This document shows, in pieces, positions 43,111 through 52,687 of a DNA stretch of 64,000 nucleotides. How positions within the stretch are numbered: the stretch's first letter is position 1; every line of letters starts with the position of its first letter. Both the position numbers and the translations under genes were made by a program. The stretch lies in NCBI RefSeq assembly GCF_000473105.1, contig NZ_KI421498.1, forward strand, positions 1,178,001 to 1,242,000, read 5' to 3'. The notes under the pieces were generated by a model. That model saw nothing but the letters and a program-made list of their open reading frames with translations, did no database searches and was not told the DNA's origin. The DNA comes from Phaeobacter inhibens DSM 16374 (GTDB taxonomy: Bacteria; Pseudomonadota; Alphaproteobacteria; Rhodobacterales; Rhodobacteraceae).

Positions 43111-43224
43111 TGCTAATCTCCCGGCGTCAACCTGCCCGACAATTCACGACGACAGGACCAGCGCCAGCGGCGCTGAACAGCCGACTTATGCCAATTCCAG
43201 ACGGACCAACCGAAGGTGGGGACA

Positions 43225-44247
43225 ATGGACGCAATCCTATTGCAAATCTTAAACGGGCTCGACAAGGGCTCGGCCTATGCGCTGATCGCGCTGGGTCTGA
43301 CACTCATCTTTGGCACGCTTGGCGTGGTGAACTTCGCCCATGGGGCGCTGTTCATGATCGGCGCCTTCTGTGCGGTCACCGTGCAACGGGTCCTGAGCCT
43401 CAGCTTTGAAACCGTGGATGAAACCCAGAAGGACTTTCTGGGCAACCCGCTCAAAGTGAAAACCCCCTATGTCGAAAGTTGGTTCGGCCCCGAGGTGGGC
43501 GGTGCGATCATTGACTGGGCGGTACCACTCGCGATCCTCTTTGCCATCCCGATCATGATCGGCGTCGGCTATGTTATGGAACGCGGGCTGATCAAACATT
43601 TCTACAAACGCCCCCATGCAGACCAGATTCTGGTGACCTTCGGCCTCGCCATCGTGCTGCAGGAAGTGGTCAAGTACTTCTACGGCGCCAACCCAATCCA
43701 AACCCCTGCCCCGGACGCCCTGAACGGCGTTGTCAACCTCGGCTCCATCATCGGAATGGACATCGTCTATCCGGTCTGGCGTGTGGTCTATTTCTTCTTT
43801 GCTGTGGTCATTATCGGCGGCATCTTCTCCTTCCTGCAATTCACCACGTTTGGCATGGTGGTGCGCGCAGGCATGGCCGACCGTGAGACTGTGGGCTTGT
43901 TGGGCATCAATATCGACCGCCGCTTTACCATCATGTTCGGTATTGCTGCTGCGGTCGCAGGGCTGGCTGGTGTTATGTATACCCCGATCAACTCCCCCAA
44001 CTATCACATGGGCATGGATTTTCTGGTGCTGAGCTTTGTTGTGGTTGTTGTCGGCGGCATGGGCTCCCTACCCGGCGCGGTGCTGGCAGGATTTCTTCTC
44101 GGTGTGCTCGAAAGCTTCGCCTCGATGAATGAAATCAAATCCCTGATCCCCGGCATCGACCAGATCATCATCTATGTGGTCGCAATCATCATTCTGCTCA
44201 CCCGCCCGCGGGGCCTGATGGGCCGCAAAGGTGTGATGGAGGACTAA
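43225..44247 (+). CDS. HAAT ABC transporter permease 1 (LivH/UrtB type)
   Basis: 340 residues, eight or so helices. [30 protein letters not shown] is the LivH signature; [26 protein letters not shown] the second conserved loop. A loop of about 50 residues between the first helices ([30 protein letters not shown]) makes it longer than LivH. An ATG behind GGTGGGGA was preferred to a GTG three codons earlier. Four bases separate it from the next permease. Confidence 0.9.
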   Translation: MDAILLQILNGLDKGSAYALIALGLTLIFGTLGVVNFAHGALFMIGAFCAVTVQRVLSLSFETVDETQKDFLGNPLKVKTPYVESWFGPEVGGAIIDWAVPLAILFAIPIMIGVGYVMERGLIKHFYKRPHADQILVTFGLAIVLQEVVKYFYGANPIQTPAPDALNGVVNLGSIIGMDIVYPVWRVVYFFFAVVIIGGIFSFLQFTTFGMVVRAGMADRETVGLLGINIDRRFTIMFGIAAAVAGLAGVMYTPINSPNYHMGMDFLVLSFVVVVVGGMGSLPGAVLAGFLLGVLESFASMNEIKSLIPGIDQIIIYVVAIIILLTRPRGLMGRKGVMED

Positions 44248-44251
44248 GCAC

Positions 44252-45454
44252 ATGTTCGCACTCAACAAAAAAGACAAAACGCTGCTGCTGGTCGTTGCCA
44301 TCCTGACCCTGTTTGCACCGTTCATCCTGAACCCCTTCCCGACGGGCAGCGCCCTGGCGCAGTTCAACGCGGGCTACCCCGACCTGATGCAACGGTTTGT
44401 GATCTTTGGGATCTTTGCCATTGGTTTCAACATTCTGTTTGGCCTTACGGGCTACCTGTCCTTTGGCCATGCCGCCTTCCTTGGTGTCGGGTCTTATTCG
44501 GCGGTGTGGATGTTCAAGCTGCTGAGCATGAACGTGGTGCCCGCCATTGTACTCTCTGTGATCGTCGCGGGCCTGTTTGCACTGGTGATCGGCTATGTCA
44601 GCCTGCGGCGCTCCGGCATCTACTTCTCGATCCTTACGCTGGCTTTTGCGCAGATGTCGTTCAACCTGGCCTATTCGGTGTTGACCCCAATCACCAATGG
44701 CGAGACCGGCCTGCAGCTGACGCTGGATGATCCCCGTGTTCTGGGCGTGTCGGCGACCGCAGATGGCTCCATCCCGGTGACCAGCCTCTTTGGCCTGGAA
44801 ATGCGCTCGACCTTCGAGATGGTTGTGGGTCCATGGGCGTTCCAGTTCAACGCGGGCTACTATCTCTGCGCGCTGATCCTGCTGGCCGCCTTTTACCTGT
44901 CGATCCGCATCTTCCGCTCGCCTTTTGGTCTGATGCTGAAGGCCGTGAAGTCGAACCAGCAGCGGATGAACTACACTGGTCTGAATACCCGGCCCTACAC
45001 ACTGGCCGCGTTTGTGATCTCGGGCATGTATGCCGGTCTGGCTGGTGGTCTGATGGCCTCAATGGACCCGCTGGCAGGCGCTGAGCGGATGCAGTGGACC
45101 GCCTCTGGTGAAGTGGTCCTGATGACCATCCTCGGCGGTGCCGGCACGCTGATCGGGCCGGTTCTGGGCGCAGGTTTCATCAAATACTTCGAAAACATCT
45201 TTTCCAAGATCAATGACAACGTCCTGCACAGCTGGTTCAGCTTCATGCCCGACGGGATCGAAGATGCGATGGTCTTCATCGTCCACCCCTTCATCGGCAA
45301 GGGCTGGCATCTGACCCTCGGCATCCTGTTCATGCTGGTCGTGATCTTCCTGCCCGGTGGCCTGGTCGAAGGCGGACAGAAGCTGCGCGGCTGGATCCAG
45401 GGGCGCAAAGCCAAAAAAGACGGCCCTTCGGGCAAAACTGAACCTGCGGAATAA
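44252..45454 (+). CDS. HAAT ABC transporter permease 2 (LivM/UrtC type)
   Basis: 400 residues. [21 protein letters not shown] and [19 protein letters not shown] are LivM signatures, and the coupling-helix region [25 protein letters not shown] contacts the ATPases. The C-terminus ends in a charged cytoplasmic tail ([17 protein letters not shown]). With permease 1 it forms the inner-membrane channel. An insertion of about 60 residues in the middle ([20 protein letters not shown]) is larger than in typical LivM. Confidence 0.9.
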   Translation: MFALNKKDKTLLLVVAILTLFAPFILNPFPTGSALAQFNAGYPDLMQRFVIFGIFAIGFNILFGLTGYLSFGHAAFLGVGSYSAVWMFKLLSMNVVPAIVLSVIVAGLFALVIGYVSLRRSGIYFSILTLAFAQMSFNLAYSVLTPITNGETGLQLTLDDPRVLGVSATADGSIPVTSLFGLEMRSTFEMVVGPWAFQFNAGYYLCALILLAAFYLSIRIFRSPFGLMLKAVKSNQQRMNYTGLNTRPYTLAAFVISGMYAGLAGGLMASMDPLAGAERMQWTASGEVVLMTILGGAGTLIGPVLGAGFIKYFENIFSKINDNVLHSWFSFMPDGIEDAMVFIVHPFIGKGWHLTLGILFMLVVIFLPGGLVEGGQKLRGWIQGRKAKKDGPSGKTEPAE

Positions 45455-45466
45455 GGAGCAAGACCA

Positions 45467-46222
45467 ATGGGTATCCTTGAAGTCAAAAACGTGGGCAAGC
45501 GGTTCGGTGGCCTTCAGGCACTGTCCGAGGTGAACCTCAGCGTGCGCGAAAACACTGTCCACGCCATCATCGGCCCCAATGGGGCGGGCAAGTCCACGCT
45601 GCTGAACTGTCTGGTAGGTAAGCTGATCCCGGACACCGGATCGGTGATGTTCGACGGCAAATCCGTCCTGGGCCGCGCGCCCTACGAGATCAACCAGATG
45701 GGCATCTCCCGTGTGTTCCAGACGCCTGAGATCTTTGGCGATCTGTCGGTGCTGGAAAACATGATGATCCCCTGCTTTGCCAAACGTGACGGCGCTTTTG
45801 AAATGAATGCGATCAGCGCCGTCTCTGGCCAGCGCGACATTCTGGAGAAGGCAGAGCACATGCTGGAGGAGATGAACATGGCCGACAAACGGCACATGAA
45901 CGCCGCCTCCATGTCACGCGGGGATAAGCGGCGGCTCGAGATTGGCATGTGCCTGTCACAAGAACCCCGCCTTCTGCTGCTGGATGAACCGACAGCGGGC
46001 ATGGCGCGGGCCGACACCAACAACACCATCGACCTGCTAAAACAGATCAAATCTGAGCGCGACATTACCATCGCGATCATCGAACACGACATGCACGTCG
46101 TGTTCTCACTGGCAGATCGGATCACTGTGCTGGCACAGGGCACTCCGCTGGTGGAAGACGACCCGCAGAACATCAAAGGCAACCCGAAGGTGCGCGAAGC
46201 CTACCTCGGCGAGTCGGCGTAA
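45467..46222 (+). CDS. HAAT ABC transporter ATPase 1 (LivG/UrtD type)
   Basis: 251 residues. Walker A GPNGAGKSTLLN, Q loop SRVFQTPEIFGDLSVLENMMI, signature region MSRGDKRRLEIGMCLSQ, Walker B LLLLDEPTAGM, and EHDMHVVFSLADRITVLAQG near the C-terminus. The signature reads MSRGD where LSYGE or LSGGE is usual, as in the UrtD branch. An AAGGAG site precedes it. It couples ATP hydrolysis to the permeases. Confidence 0.9.
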   Translation: MGILEVKNVGKRFGGLQALSEVNLSVRENTVHAIIGPNGAGKSTLLNCLVGKLIPDTGSVMFDGKSVLGRAPYEINQMGISRVFQTPEIFGDLSVLENMMIPCFAKRDGAFEMNAISAVSGQRDILEKAEHMLEEMNMADKRHMNAASMSRGDKRRLEIGMCLSQEPRLLLLDEPTAGMARADTNNTIDLLKQIKSERDITIAIIEHDMHVVFSLADRITVLAQGTPLVEDDPQNIKGNPKVREAYLGESA

Positions 46223-46233
46223 GGAGATCACAG

Positions 46234-46989
46234 ATGAACGTCAAACCCGACTTTTCCAAACACGCCAACCACGCCACCACGGCACCGGCCTTTCTGTCGG
46301 TCTGGGATATGCATGCCTACTACGGCGAGAGTTACATCGTGCAGGGCATTTCCTTCAACGTGCATGAAGGCGAGATCCTCGCCCTGTTAGGCCGGAACGG
46401 CGCTGGCAAGACCTCGACGCTGCGCTCAATCGCGCGCACTGGCTCACCGATGGTAACCAAGGGTGAGATCTGGCTCGACCATCAGCCCCTGCACAAGATG
46501 TCCTCGCACGAAGCCTCCGCCGCGGGTCTGGGTCTGGTGCCGGAAGATCGCCGCATCATCCCTGGCCTGACGGTCGAAGAGAACTTGCAACTTGCACAGA
46601 TTGCACCGCCCATCGGCTGGTCGCTTGAGCGGCTCTATGAATTATTTCCGCGTCTTGGCGAACGCCGCAAGCAGGAGGGTGTCACGCTTTCCGGAGGCGA
46701 ACAGCAGATGCTGGCCATTGCGCGCGCGCTGGCGCGTGACATCAAGGTGCTGCTACTGGATGAGCCTTATGAAGGGCTGGCACCCGTCATCGTCGATGAG
46801 ATCGAAAAAACCCTTGCCCACATCAAGCAGCAAGGCATCACTACCGTCATTGTCGAACAAAACGCAGTGCGCGCCCTTGAACTGGCGGACCGTGCCGTGA
46901 TCCTTGATACCGGTGGCATTGTCTTTGATGGTTCCGCAGCGGAGGTTCTTGAGAACGAAGAACTGCGCGCCGAATACCTGGCCATCTGA
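46234..46989 (+). CDS. HAAT ABC transporter ATPase 2 (LivF/UrtE type)
   Basis: 251 residues. Walker A GRNGAGKTSTLR, GLGLVPEDRRIIPGLTVEENL (LivF hallmark), signature LSGGEQQMLAIARAL, Walker B VLLLDEPYEGLAP, and VEQNAVRALELADRAVIL. It has a 20-residue N-terminal extension before VWDMHAYYGES. Last gene of the operon; a strong terminator follows after 48 bases. Confidence 0.92.
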   Translation: MNVKPDFSKHANHATTAPAFLSVWDMHAYYGESYIVQGISFNVHEGEILALLGRNGAGKTSTLRSIARTGSPMVTKGEIWLDHQPLHKMSSHEASAAGLGLVPEDRRIIPGLTVEENLQLAQIAPPIGWSLERLYELFPRLGERRKQEGVTLSGGEQQMLAIARALARDIKVLLLDEPYEGLAPVIVDEIEKTLAHIKQQGITTVIVEQNAVRALELADRAVILDTGGIVFDGSAAEVLENEELRAEYLAI

Positions 46990-47037
46990 TCCCAACACTC
47001 CCCGTCGGGCCGGTTCATGTGCCGGCCTTGGCACCTT

Positions 47038-47070
47038 GGGGCTGATGCGGTGGCATCGGCCCCTTTTTTT
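47038..47070 (+). terminator. Terminator of the HAAT ABC operon
   Basis: Stem of 11 pairs (47038-47048 with 47053-47063, one G-T pair), loop GGTG, then seven T residues: a textbook rho-independent terminator. Confidence 0.93.
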
Positions 47071-47187
47071 GACTGCACATCATGGAACCGGTGCCGCCCG
47101 TTTTCAAAGAGTCGCGCTTGCTCCCGGTTGCTCATTTGCCCTCTGAATTCGCTTTGCTTTGCGCCGGAACACCGGTTATCTGCCCCC

Positions 47188-47724
47188 ATGACCGATCTTG
47201 CCTTTGAATTTGCGCCAGTAGGGATTGCCCTGCTTGACCAACGGGTGATCCAGCGCTGCAACCAGCAGTTTGCCGAAACCTTTGGCGGCGACAGCAGCAG
47301 CTATGTCGGCCTGCCCATCGCCGAGCTTTACCCCAGCCGGGAAGATTTCCAACGCATCGGCGACCGGCTGCAACAGCCAGACGCACAATCCGGGCATTAT
47401 AACGACGAACGGATCATGCGTCGGCGCAATGGCGACCTGTTTTGGTGTCGGGTGCGGGGGCGGTCTCTGACACCGGAGCACCATTTTCGCAGCGGTGTCT
47501 GGAGCTTTGCTGATATCTCGGACGACCGGCCGGTGGTCAGCCTCACCCCGCGTGAGCGTGATGTGGCAATCCTCACCTGTCGTGGACTGTCAGCAAAGGA
47601 AATCGGCGCTGAGCTGAACTTGTCCTATCGAACCATTGAAACCCACCGGGCGCATCTTCTGGTCAAATTCTCTGCCCGCAAACTGCCTGAACTGGTGGCG
47701 AAACTAACCGGAATGCCGCTCTGA
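47188..47724 (+). CDS. PAS-LuxR family transcriptional regulator
   Basis: 178 residues. The N-terminal PAS-like domain (about 5-100) contains FEFAPVGIALLDQRVIQRCNQQFAETFG and RRRNGDLFWCRVRGRSL. The LuxR/NarL helix-turn-helix is at the C-terminus: LTPRERDVAILTCRGLSAKEIGAELNLSYRTIETHRAHLL. No receiver domain, so input must be a ligand or cofactor in the PAS pocket. It follows the ABC operon after its terminator, in the same direction, and may regulate it. The start lacks a strong ribosome site; the frame is open upstream through the terminator, which argues against an earlier start. Confidence 0.85.
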   Translation: MTDLAFEFAPVGIALLDQRVIQRCNQQFAETFGGDSSSYVGLPIAELYPSREDFQRIGDRLQQPDAQSGHYNDERIMRRRNGDLFWCRVRGRSLTPEHHFRSGVWSFADISDDRPVVSLTPRERDVAILTCRGLSAKEIGAELNLSYRTIETHRAHLLVKFSARKLPELVAKLTGMPL

Positions 47725-47883
47725 ACAGGGATCCGCACCGCAAGATTGCAAATCGCGTCAAGGGCGCCCATGTTAGCGTCCATATTGTCAGCGCTTTCCT
47801 TGTGGTAAAGCATACCCTATAAGCGCCTTCAAATCTTATGCCCGCAGTTTCTGTGGGCCTGTCGGAACCGGCTGAGGACAAAA

Positions 47884-48381
47884 ATGACAAATAAGACCCA
47901 CGAAGCAGACGTATCCTTCATCAAAGCGCTGGCGGAACTGCTGCGCGACAATGACCTGACCGAACTGCAGGTGAAACGGGACTACGGCGAAGACGACAGC
48001 CTGAATGTGCGCGTGTCGCGTCAGACCATCGCCGCACCTGCCCCGGTGCAGGCATACGCAGCCCCTGCGCCTGTTGCCGCTGCTCCTGCAGCACCGGCTG
48101 CTCCTGCCGCAGCACCTGCCGCCACCAATGACGATCCCGCAAGCCATCCCGGCGCTGTCCCGTCGCCGATGGTGGGCACCGTTTACACCCAGCCCGAACC
48201 CGGCGCGCCGACCTTTGTAAAGGTGGGTGATCAGGTGGCCGAAGGCGATACCCTGCTGATCGTCGAAGCCATGAAAACCATGAACCATATCCCGGCCCCA
48301 AAAGCCGGCACTATCAAGCGTATCCTCGTCGAAGACGGCGCAGCGGTCGAGTTCGGAACTCCGCTGGCCATCATCGAGTAA
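47884..48381 (+). CDS. accB: Biotin carboxyl carrier protein of acetyl-CoA carboxylase
   Basis: 165 residues. An N-terminal dimerisation segment, an Ala-Pro linker (about 50-82), and the C-terminal biotinyl domain with Lys131 in EAMKTMNHI as biotinylation site. It carries CO2 between AccC and the carboxyltransferase in the first step of fatty acid synthesis. The common EAMKMMN reads EAMKTMN here. Ten bases from accC. The aroQ gene often found upstream is absent. Confidence 0.95.
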   Translation: MTNKTHEADVSFIKALAELLRDNDLTELQVKRDYGEDDSLNVRVSRQTIAAPAPVQAYAAPAPVAAAPAAPAAPAAAPAATNDDPASHPGAVPSPMVGTVYTQPEPGAPTFVKVGDQVAEGDTLLIVEAMKTMNHIPAPKAGTIKRILVEDGAAVEFGTPLAIIE

Positions 48382-48390
48382 GGGTCCACC

Positions 48391-49743
48391 ATGTTTGACA
48401 AGATCCTGATTGCCAACCGCGGTGAGATCGCCCTTCGCGTGATCCGTGCCTGCCGGGAGATGGGCATCCAGTCGGTTGCCGTCCATTCCACCGCAGACGC
48501 TGATGCCATGCATGTGCGCATGGCCGATGAATCCGTTTGCATTGGACCGCCCTCCGGCACCCACAGCTACCTGTCGATCCCCGCCATTATCTCCGCTTGT
48601 GAGATCACTGGTGCGCAGGCAATCCACCCCGGCTATGGCTTCCTGTCGGAAAATGCCAATTTCGTGCAGATTGTTGAGGATCACGGCCTCACCTTCATCG
48701 GTCCGACTGCTGAACACATCCGCGTCATGGGTGACAAGATCACCGCCAAGGACACGATGAAGGACCTCGGCGTGCCTTGTGTACCCGGTTCTGACGGCGG
48801 TGTGCCCGATCTGGAAACCGCCAAGAAGATTGGCGAAGACATCGGCTATCCCGTGATCATCAAGGCCACCGCCGGTGGTGGCGGTCGTGGCATGAAGGTG
48901 GCCAAGACCGCTGCCGACATGGAGCAGGCTTTCATGACGGCGCGTGCCGAGGGCAAGGCTGCTTTTGGCAACGACGAGGTCTATATCGAGAAATACCTGA
49001 CCACGCCGCGCCACATTGAGATCCAGGTCTTCGGTGACGGCAAGGGCAAGGCCGTCCATCTGGGCGAGCGGGACTGTTCACTGCAGCGCCGCCACCAAAA
49101 GGTGTTCGAGGAGGCCCCCGGCCCCTGTATCACCCCGGAAGAGCGCGCCCGCATCGGCAAGACCTGTGCTGAGGCCGTGGCCAAGATCAACTACATCGGC
49201 GCCGGGACCATCGAGTTCCTCTATGAGAAAGGCGAGTTCTATTTCATCGAGATGAACACCCGCCTTCAGGTGGAACACCCGGTCACGGAAAGCATCTTTG
49301 GTGTCGATCTGGTGCGCGAGCAGATCCGCGTCGCCGAGGGGCTGCCGATGTCCTTCAGCCAAGACGATCTGGAAATCAACGGCCACTCCATCGAAGTGCG
49401 CATAAACGCCGAGAAACTGCCGAACTTCTCGCCCTGCCCGGGCAGGATCACCCAGTATCACGCCCCCGGCGGTTTGGGTGTTCGCATGGACTCGGCGCTT
49501 TATGACGGCTATTCGATTCCGCCCTACTATGACAGCTTGATCGGCAAGTTGATCGTGCATGGACGCGACCGGCCCGAGGCCTTGGCGCGTCTGAGCCGCG
49601 CATTGGGTGAGTTGATCGTGGATGGTGTCGACACCACCGTGCCGCTGTTCCACGCGCTGCTAGAGGAAAAGGACATCCACACCGGTGAGTATAATATTCA
49701 CTGGTTGGAGCACTGGCTGGAAACCAACCTCGGCAACGCCTAA
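48391..49743 (+). CDS. accC: Biotin carboxylase subunit of acetyl-CoA carboxylase
   Basis: 450 residues, the standard length. [21 protein letters not shown] at the N-terminus, ATP-grasp glycine loop GGGGRGMKV, and [14 protein letters not shown] with catalytic residues. It carboxylates biotin on AccB with ATP and bicarbonate in the cytoplasm. Forms an operon with accB and ends at a terminator six bases later. Confidence 0.97.
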   Translation: MFDKILIANRGEIALRVIRACREMGIQSVAVHSTADADAMHVRMADESVCIGPPSGTHSYLSIPAIISACEITGAQAIHPGYGFLSENANFVQIVEDHGLTFIGPTAEHIRVMGDKITAKDTMKDLGVPCVPGSDGGVPDLETAKKIGEDIGYPVIIKATAGGGGRGMKVAKTAADMEQAFMTARAEGKAAFGNDEVYIEKYLTTPRHIEIQVFGDGKGKAVHLGERDCSLQRRHQKVFEEAPGPCITPEERARIGKTCAEAVAKINYIGAGTIEFLYEKGEFYFIEMNTRLQVEHPVTESIFGVDLVREQIRVAEGLPMSFSQDDLEINGHSIEVRINAEKLPNFSPCPGRITQYHAPGGLGVRMDSALYDGYSIPPYYDSLIGKLIVHGRDRPEALARLSRALGELIVDGVDTTVPLFHALLEEKDIHTGEYNIHWLEHWLETNLGNA

Positions 49744-49749
49744 GAGATC

Positions 49750-49778
49750 GGGGCGGTCCAATCGGGCCGCCCCTTCTT
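49750..49778 (+). terminator. Terminator of accBC
   Basis: Ten-pair stem (49750-49759 with 49764-49773, one G-T pair), loop AATC, then TTCTT. It separates accBC from aat. Confidence 0.82.
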
Positions 49779-49860
49779 GATTTCTGCACCGGCCAATACA
49801 TCAACCGTACCGGACTTTTTTCGGTTCCGTGACTGCCCACTCCCGTTTTAGACTAACGCC

Positions 49861-50493
49861 ATGACCCTCACGCCAGACCTGCTGCTGCACGCCTATTCCG
49901 TCGGCGTTTTTCCCATGGCCGAAAGCCGGGACGACCCGGAGGTGTTCTGGGTAGACCCCAAGCGGCGTGGTATCTTCCCGGTTGGCGGCTTTCGGCTGTC
50001 GCGGTCACTGACCAAGACCCTGCGACGGGGTGAATACGAGATCGCAGTGAACCGGGATTTTGCAGCTGTGCTGGATGGTTGCGCAGACCGAGAAGAAACC
50101 TGGATCAACCCGGAAATCCGCGCCAGATACATTGACCTTCACAATCAGGGCAACGCCCATTCGCTTGAGGTCTACCATGCTGGTATGCTGACTGGCGGCG
50201 TCTATGGCGTGGCTCTGGGGGGCGCATTCTTTGGTGAGAGCATGTTCTCACGGCGGCGTGACGCGTCCAAGATCGCACTGACCTATCTGATGGACCGTTT
50301 GCAACAAACCGGGTTCACGCTCTGCGATACACAATTTCTGACGCCGCATCTGGCCTCGCTTGGGGCGATCGAAATCACCAGGGCGAGCTACCGCCGCCAA
50401 TTGCGCGACGCGCTGGATATCGCCGCAGACTTCACCGTTGCTGAGCTGCCCGACCCTCAGGTGCTGGTGCAGCGCATGACCCAGACGTCATAA
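49861..50493 (+). CDS. aat: Leucyl/phenylalanyl-tRNA-protein transferase
   Basis: 210 residues. YSVGVFPMAESRDDPEVFWVDPKRRGIFP is the Aat N-terminal signature and GGVYGVALGGAFFGESMFSRRRDASKIAL the active-site region. It adds Leu or Phe to proteins with N-terminal Arg or Lys, marking them for ClpAP; clpP lies 4 kb away. Its 3' end overlaps the convergent DUF2155 gene by 37 bases. Confidence 0.96.
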   Translation: MTLTPDLLLHAYSVGVFPMAESRDDPEVFWVDPKRRGIFPVGGFRLSRSLTKTLRRGEYEIAVNRDFAAVLDGCADREETWINPEIRARYIDLHNQGNAHSLEVYHAGMLTGGVYGVALGGAFFGESMFSRRRDASKIALTYLMDRLQQTGFTLCDTQFLTPHLASLGAIEITRASYRRQLRDALDIAADFTVAELPDPQVLVQRMTQTS

Positions 50494-50819
50494 CGGCTGT
50501 GGTCCAGCGCATTCAGCGCCGGGCTTGAGGCGATCATCCAACCGTCGAAATACACAGTGGCATCATTGGGATTGCGCACGGTCAGATAGGCATAGGCATC
50601 GCCTGTCGGGTTGTCCGCCGGATAGCGGCATTCCCGCAGACTGACGATCACGCCGAAAATTTCCGCGCTGCCGCCCACTGGAATTTCCAGATCCTGTGTC
50701 TGACCGTTGACCTTATCGAGACCGCGCAGAACAGCCGAACTGCCGTTCTCCGCAGCCCCCTGCGCCGAAGCGGTGCCAATGCTCAATCCACATGCCAAGA
50801 CTGCCGAGAGCAGACGCAT
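50457..50819 (-). CDS. DUF2155 secreted protein
   Basis: 120 residues with a signal peptide (cleavage near TASAQG). AVLRGLDKVNGQTQDLEIPVGGSAEIFGVIVSLRECRYP and AYLTVRN, then VYFDGWMIASSPALNALDHSRYDVWVMRC define the DUF2155 family, a periplasmic protein that is widespread in alphaproteobacteria. Two Cys residues could form a disulfide. The ATG lies in a TGATG overlap with the mlaD-like stop; a GTG one codon upstream is possible. Usually found next to MlaD and aat, as here. Confidence 0.9.
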   Translation of the reverse strand: MRLLSAVLACGLSIGTASAQGAAENGSSAVLRGLDKVNGQTQDLEIPVGGSAEIFGVIVSLRECRYPADNPTGDAYAYLTVRNPNDATVYFDGWMIASSPALNALDHSRYDVWVMRCTST

Positions 50820-51271
50820 CACCCCTCGTCCCCGCCACCTGCAACGAACTTCACCAGAAGCGAGATCAGGCTGACCGCGCCTTGGGTATCTTCCACCGCA
50901 TCGCCGGCTTCAAAGGCGAAGGGAGACCCGCCTGGCATCACTTCGACAAAATTTCCACCCAGCAGCCCTTCGGAGGATATCACCACCGCGCTGTCGTCCG
51001 GGATCTCAATCCCGTCTTTCACCGAAAACCGCGTGTCAGCGCGGAAAGTCTGAGGATTGAGATCAACCCCGGTCACGGTGCCGATCTTGACACCGGCAAG
51101 GCGTACATCGGTGCCGATGCTGACCCCCTCCAATGAACGAAAGGAGGCATTCAGTTCATAGCTTGATCCGGCCCGCGACAAGCCCGCGGCCTGCCCGGCA
51201 TAGACGGCAAATCCAATTGCAGCGGCCAGAACCAGCCCACCTGCCAGAACCTCGGTAGTGTTATGCGACAT
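50819..51271 (-). CDS. mlaD: MCE/MlaD-family lipid transport protein
   Basis: 150 residues. One N-terminal membrane helix (about 9-30) and an MCE domain: SYELNASFRSLEGVSIGTDVRLAGVKIGTVTGVDLNPQTF, with SEGLLGGNFVEVMPGG. MlaD hexamers carry phospholipids between inner and outer membrane. The other Mla components are not in the window; this solitary mlaD next to DUF2155 and NDUFA12 is a conserved alphaproteobacterial arrangement. Translationally coupled to the DUF2155 gene. Confidence 0.9.
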   Translation of the reverse strand: MSHNTTEVLAGGLVLAAAIGFAVYAGQAAGLSRAGSSYELNASFRSLEGVSIGTDVRLAGVKIGTVTGVDLNPQTFRADTRFSVKDGIEIPDDSAVVISSEGLLGGNFVEVMPGGSPFAFEAGDAVEDTQGAVSLISLLVKFVAGGGDEG

Positions 51272-51364
51272 GCTGTTTCAGCCCCTGCCCTTGGATGGTT
51301 GGCGATCCTGCCAACCGATCAGCGCCATATCCGGGCGCTGCTGTCTCACATGGATAGGCCGGAC

Positions 51365-51751
51365 TTATTCCGGCGACCATGCCTCATAGTCGCTACGTTC
51401 CTTCGGTGCGCCAGCGGCTCGGATCGACCCGGCAGGCGCGTAGGCCAGCATGGTGCCGGTCAGGTTTTCCTGATGCGGCTTTTCCCAGGATTTATGCGCA
51501 AGCGGCTTTTCCGACGGAACTTCGTCAAAGGTGCGGTGCAGCCAGCCATGCCAATCCGCGCCAATGCGGGAGGCCTCGACCTCACCGTTGAACATCACCC
51601 AGCGTTTGCTGTCGTCGGCATTGCGGTAAAACACGTTGCCCTGATCATCTTCGCCCACCTTGAGCCCCTTACGGGCGGTGAAAATACGCGTATTCAGGGT
51701 CGAGCCATTCCACCAGGTTACAGCCCGCAAGAGAGAGTTCAGGATTCCCAT
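51365..51751 (-). CDS. NADH:ubiquinone oxidoreductase accessory subunit NDUFA12
   Basis: 128 residues. [44 protein letters not shown] is the NDUFA12 (B17.2) core, and [10 protein letters not shown] with a Pro-rich end is typical. It is one of the supernumerary complex I subunits shared by alphaproteobacteria and mitochondria. A GGAGGAACC ribosome site fixes the start. Main nuo genes are elsewhere. It is 93 bases upstream of mlaD, same strand. Confidence 0.94.
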   Translation of the reverse strand: MGILNSLLRAVTWWNGSTLNTRIFTARKGLKVGEDDQGNVFYRNADDSKRWVMFNGEVEASRIGADWHGWLHRTFDEVPSEKPLAHKSWEKPHQENLTGTMLAYAPAGSIRAAGAPKERSDYEAWSPE

Positions 51752-51923
51752 CGGTTCCTCCGAAAATTTCGCTTCTGATATGGCGCAATTTGCCGCCAAG
51801 GTCCAGACACGCCGCACCCGCCCGTGGGGATTGTCGCAAAACTTCTTGGACAATTGCACAAACGGGCCACAATTGCGGCCCATGTTGATCTCGAAATCTT
51901 AACATCCGATAGCGAGACCGCCC

Positions 51924-52211
51924 GTGCGCTTCATCCTTTCTCTGGTCGCCACCCTTATTGTCACTGTTGCCGTTCTGGATCTTTTGCAGGTTACCAGCCT
52001 GATGATCCATGGCACGACAGCCCCGCAAGGGCCCAAGACAATTCGCCTGACTGAACCAGAGAACGGAGATTGGCAGAAGATGACAAAGAAAACACTGACC
52101 GCCGCAAAAGCCATGCTGGGTCTGGAGCCGGAACCGGAGAAAAGCGAGTTGCAGCAGCTAATGGACCGGCGGCGCAAGGAAACCGCGCCGATGCGCGCCT
52201 TCGAATTCTAG
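51924..52211 (+). CDS. Small membrane-anchored hypothetical protein
   Basis: 95 residues. An N-terminal helix (about 4-25, FILSLVATLIVTVAVLDLL) may be a signal anchor, followed by a soluble charged region with EPEPEKSELQQLMDRRRKE. No domain recognised. No strong ribosome site upstream, but codon use is normal. Convergent with the RidA-like gene and divergent from NDUFA12. Confidence 0.6.
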   Translation: MRFILSLVATLIVTVAVLDLLQVTSLMIHGTTAPQGPKTIRLTEPENGDWQKMTKKTLTAAKAMLGLEPEPEKSELQQLMDRRRKETAPMRAFEF

Positions 52212-52234
52212 CCCCCGCCGAACCAAAGTTACCC

Positions 52235-52594
52235 CTAGGTCGGAGCCACCGCCGTCACTTCAATCTCTATCCGAAACTTCGGGTCGATCAAGCCGCATTC
52301 AATCATCGTTGCAGCGGGTGGGTTGTCCCCAAAGGTCTGCGCCAACACCGGCCAGCAGGGTTCGAATTCTGCCCGGTCCGGCATGTAGTAGTTCACCCGC
52401 ACCACATCGGCAAAGCTGGCGCCTGCGTCTTCAAGGGCTGCCCCGATAATCTCCAGCGCCGATTTACACTGCGCCACCACATCATCCCCCTGCCCAACAG
52501 TCCCCGCGACATGCACAAAGCCGCCGGCAATCACGGCGCGGCAATAGCCGATCTTGGCTTCGAACTCACCACCTGAGGAGATACGTTTGATCAT
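52235..52594 (-). CDS. RidA-family protein
   Basis: 119 residues. Family core: GGFVHVAGTVGQGDDVVAQCKSALEIIGAALEDAGASFADVVRVNYYM, and ATMIECGLIDPKFRIEIEVTAV, in which the catalytic-type Arg precedes IEIE. Probably removes reactive enamine or imine intermediates. Unlike the copy at 31 kb it is not beside pyrimidine genes. An AGGAG site lies before the start. It lies downstream of clpX but is separated from it by a terminator. Confidence 0.87.
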   Translation of the reverse strand: MIKRISSGGEFEAKIGYCRAVIAGGFVHVAGTVGQGDDVVAQCKSALEIIGAALEDAGASFADVVRVNYYMPDRAEFEPCWPVLAQTFGDNPPAATMIECGLIDPKFRIEIEVTAVAPT

Positions 52595-52615
52595 TACAAC
52601 AGCCCTTCGTTATCG

Positions 52616-52644
52616 AAAAACGGCGCAGGATTTCCCCTGCGCCG
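52616..52644 (-). terminator. Terminator of clpX
   Basis: Perfect nine-pair stem (52644-52636 with 52629-52621), six-base loop, then five T residues on the minus strand. Confidence 0.9.
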
Positions 52645-52687
52645 CCTAAATTCAATCTTCACTGTGACACGCGTGTCACCCTTACAC

